Assembly (NCBI RefSeq): GCF_006228125.1 | Contig: NZ_VDFY01000155.1 | Location: 1 to 50,762 of the forward strand | Reading direction: 5' to 3' | From: Micromonospora orduensis | GTDB taxonomy: Bacteria > Actinomycetota > Actinomycetes > Mycobacteriales > Micromonosporaceae | Length of the DNA stretch: 50,762 bases | Shown here: one piece after another, positions 50,747 to 50,762 of the stretch | Numbering within the stretch: the stretch's first letter is position 1 | Layout: each line of letters begins with the position of its first letter | The notes under the pieces: generated by a model | Seen by the model: the letters and a program-made list of their open reading frames with translations, nothing else | The model's database searches: none | What the model was told of the DNA's origin: nothing | Translations under genes and position numbers: made by a program

Positions 50747-50762
50747 TGCCGCCGGGCTGGGA

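Noticed and set aside
1..50762. CRISPR arrays, insertion sequences, transposases or prophage genes
   Set aside because: No regularly spaced repeats, transposase motifs or phage structural genes were seen.

Overview
The window is very GC-rich, uses GTG starts freely and carries F420-type, PMT-type and 'HAF'-type genes, which points to a filamentous actinobacterium, most likely Micromonosporaceae (family-level guess from gene content and sequence style). It has two parts. Positions 1 to about 38,907 look like the right-hand part of an integrated mobile element carrying an anaerobic nitrate/nitrite respiration island. Positions about 38,908 to 50,762 look like ordinary chromosome. The join is the 3' end of a tmRNA-like (or tRNA) gene with T-arm, acceptor strand and CCA (38,871-38,907) and no 5' half, the usual footprint of tRNA/tmRNA-site integration. 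The left edge of the window is the N-terminal remnant of a VirB4/TraC-like conjugation ATPase, cut off where the cargo begins.

Island layout. (1) 607-7,263, minus strand: an overlapping operon with a SufR-like Fe-S regulator, two polytopic NnrS-like membrane proteins, a copper nitrite reductase with an extra N-terminal cupredoxin domain, YwiC-like protein and HemY. A hemerythrin-DUF2249 gene diverges from it. (2) 8,368-15,260: a collapsed hemerythrin pseudogene, an Acg-like nitroreductase, a cysteine desulfurase behind a SAM-IV riboswitch, nitronate monooxygenase, and cysE-cysK. (3) 15,376-18,205: feoA-feoB (feoB frame broken) and a NifU-like Fe-S protein. (4) 18,470-22,946: YVTN-propeller lipoprotein, small membrane protein, DGC-domain protein, radical SAM/SPASM enzyme and a PPOX-fold protein. 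(5) 23,141-26,247: CueP copper lipoprotein, DsbA-VKOR pair, cupin and a broken DUF2249 gene. (6) 26,416-35,725: narK, hemerythrin, narG-H-J-I and a CBS-domain gene. (7) 35,833-38,600: HD-domain protein, STAS protein and an APC permease.

Taken together, the island imports nitrate, reduces it to nitrite (NarGHI) and then to NO (NirK), and brings its own iron, cysteine sulfur, Fe-S carrier, copper chaperone, disulfide-forming and haem-maturation genes. No NO reductase or N2O reductase is present; hemerythrin and DUF2249 proteins are the only visible candidates for NO handling. At least ten 14-bp imperfect palindromes of the form GGGnnnWWnGnCCC lie upstream of seven or more of the island's transcription units. 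They resemble the mycobacterial DosR/DevR box, so the island may be one hypoxia/NO regulon controlled by a regulator encoded outside the window.

Chromosomal part: a CMP/nucleoside-deaminase-like gene, an LLM-class flavin oxidoreductase, a Gfo/Idh/MocA gene with a frameshift, a HAF-repeat secreted protein, a DUF4352-like membrane protein, a phosphopantetheinyl transferase, a small Cys-containing protein, two secreted/membrane proteins (one VWA), a PMT-type mannosyltransferase, rsmI and a membrane protein. Several single-base frame breaks (nirK junction, feoB, DGC gene, DUF2249 gene, Gfo/Idh gene) could be true mutations or sequencing errors; this cannot be settled from the sequence alone.
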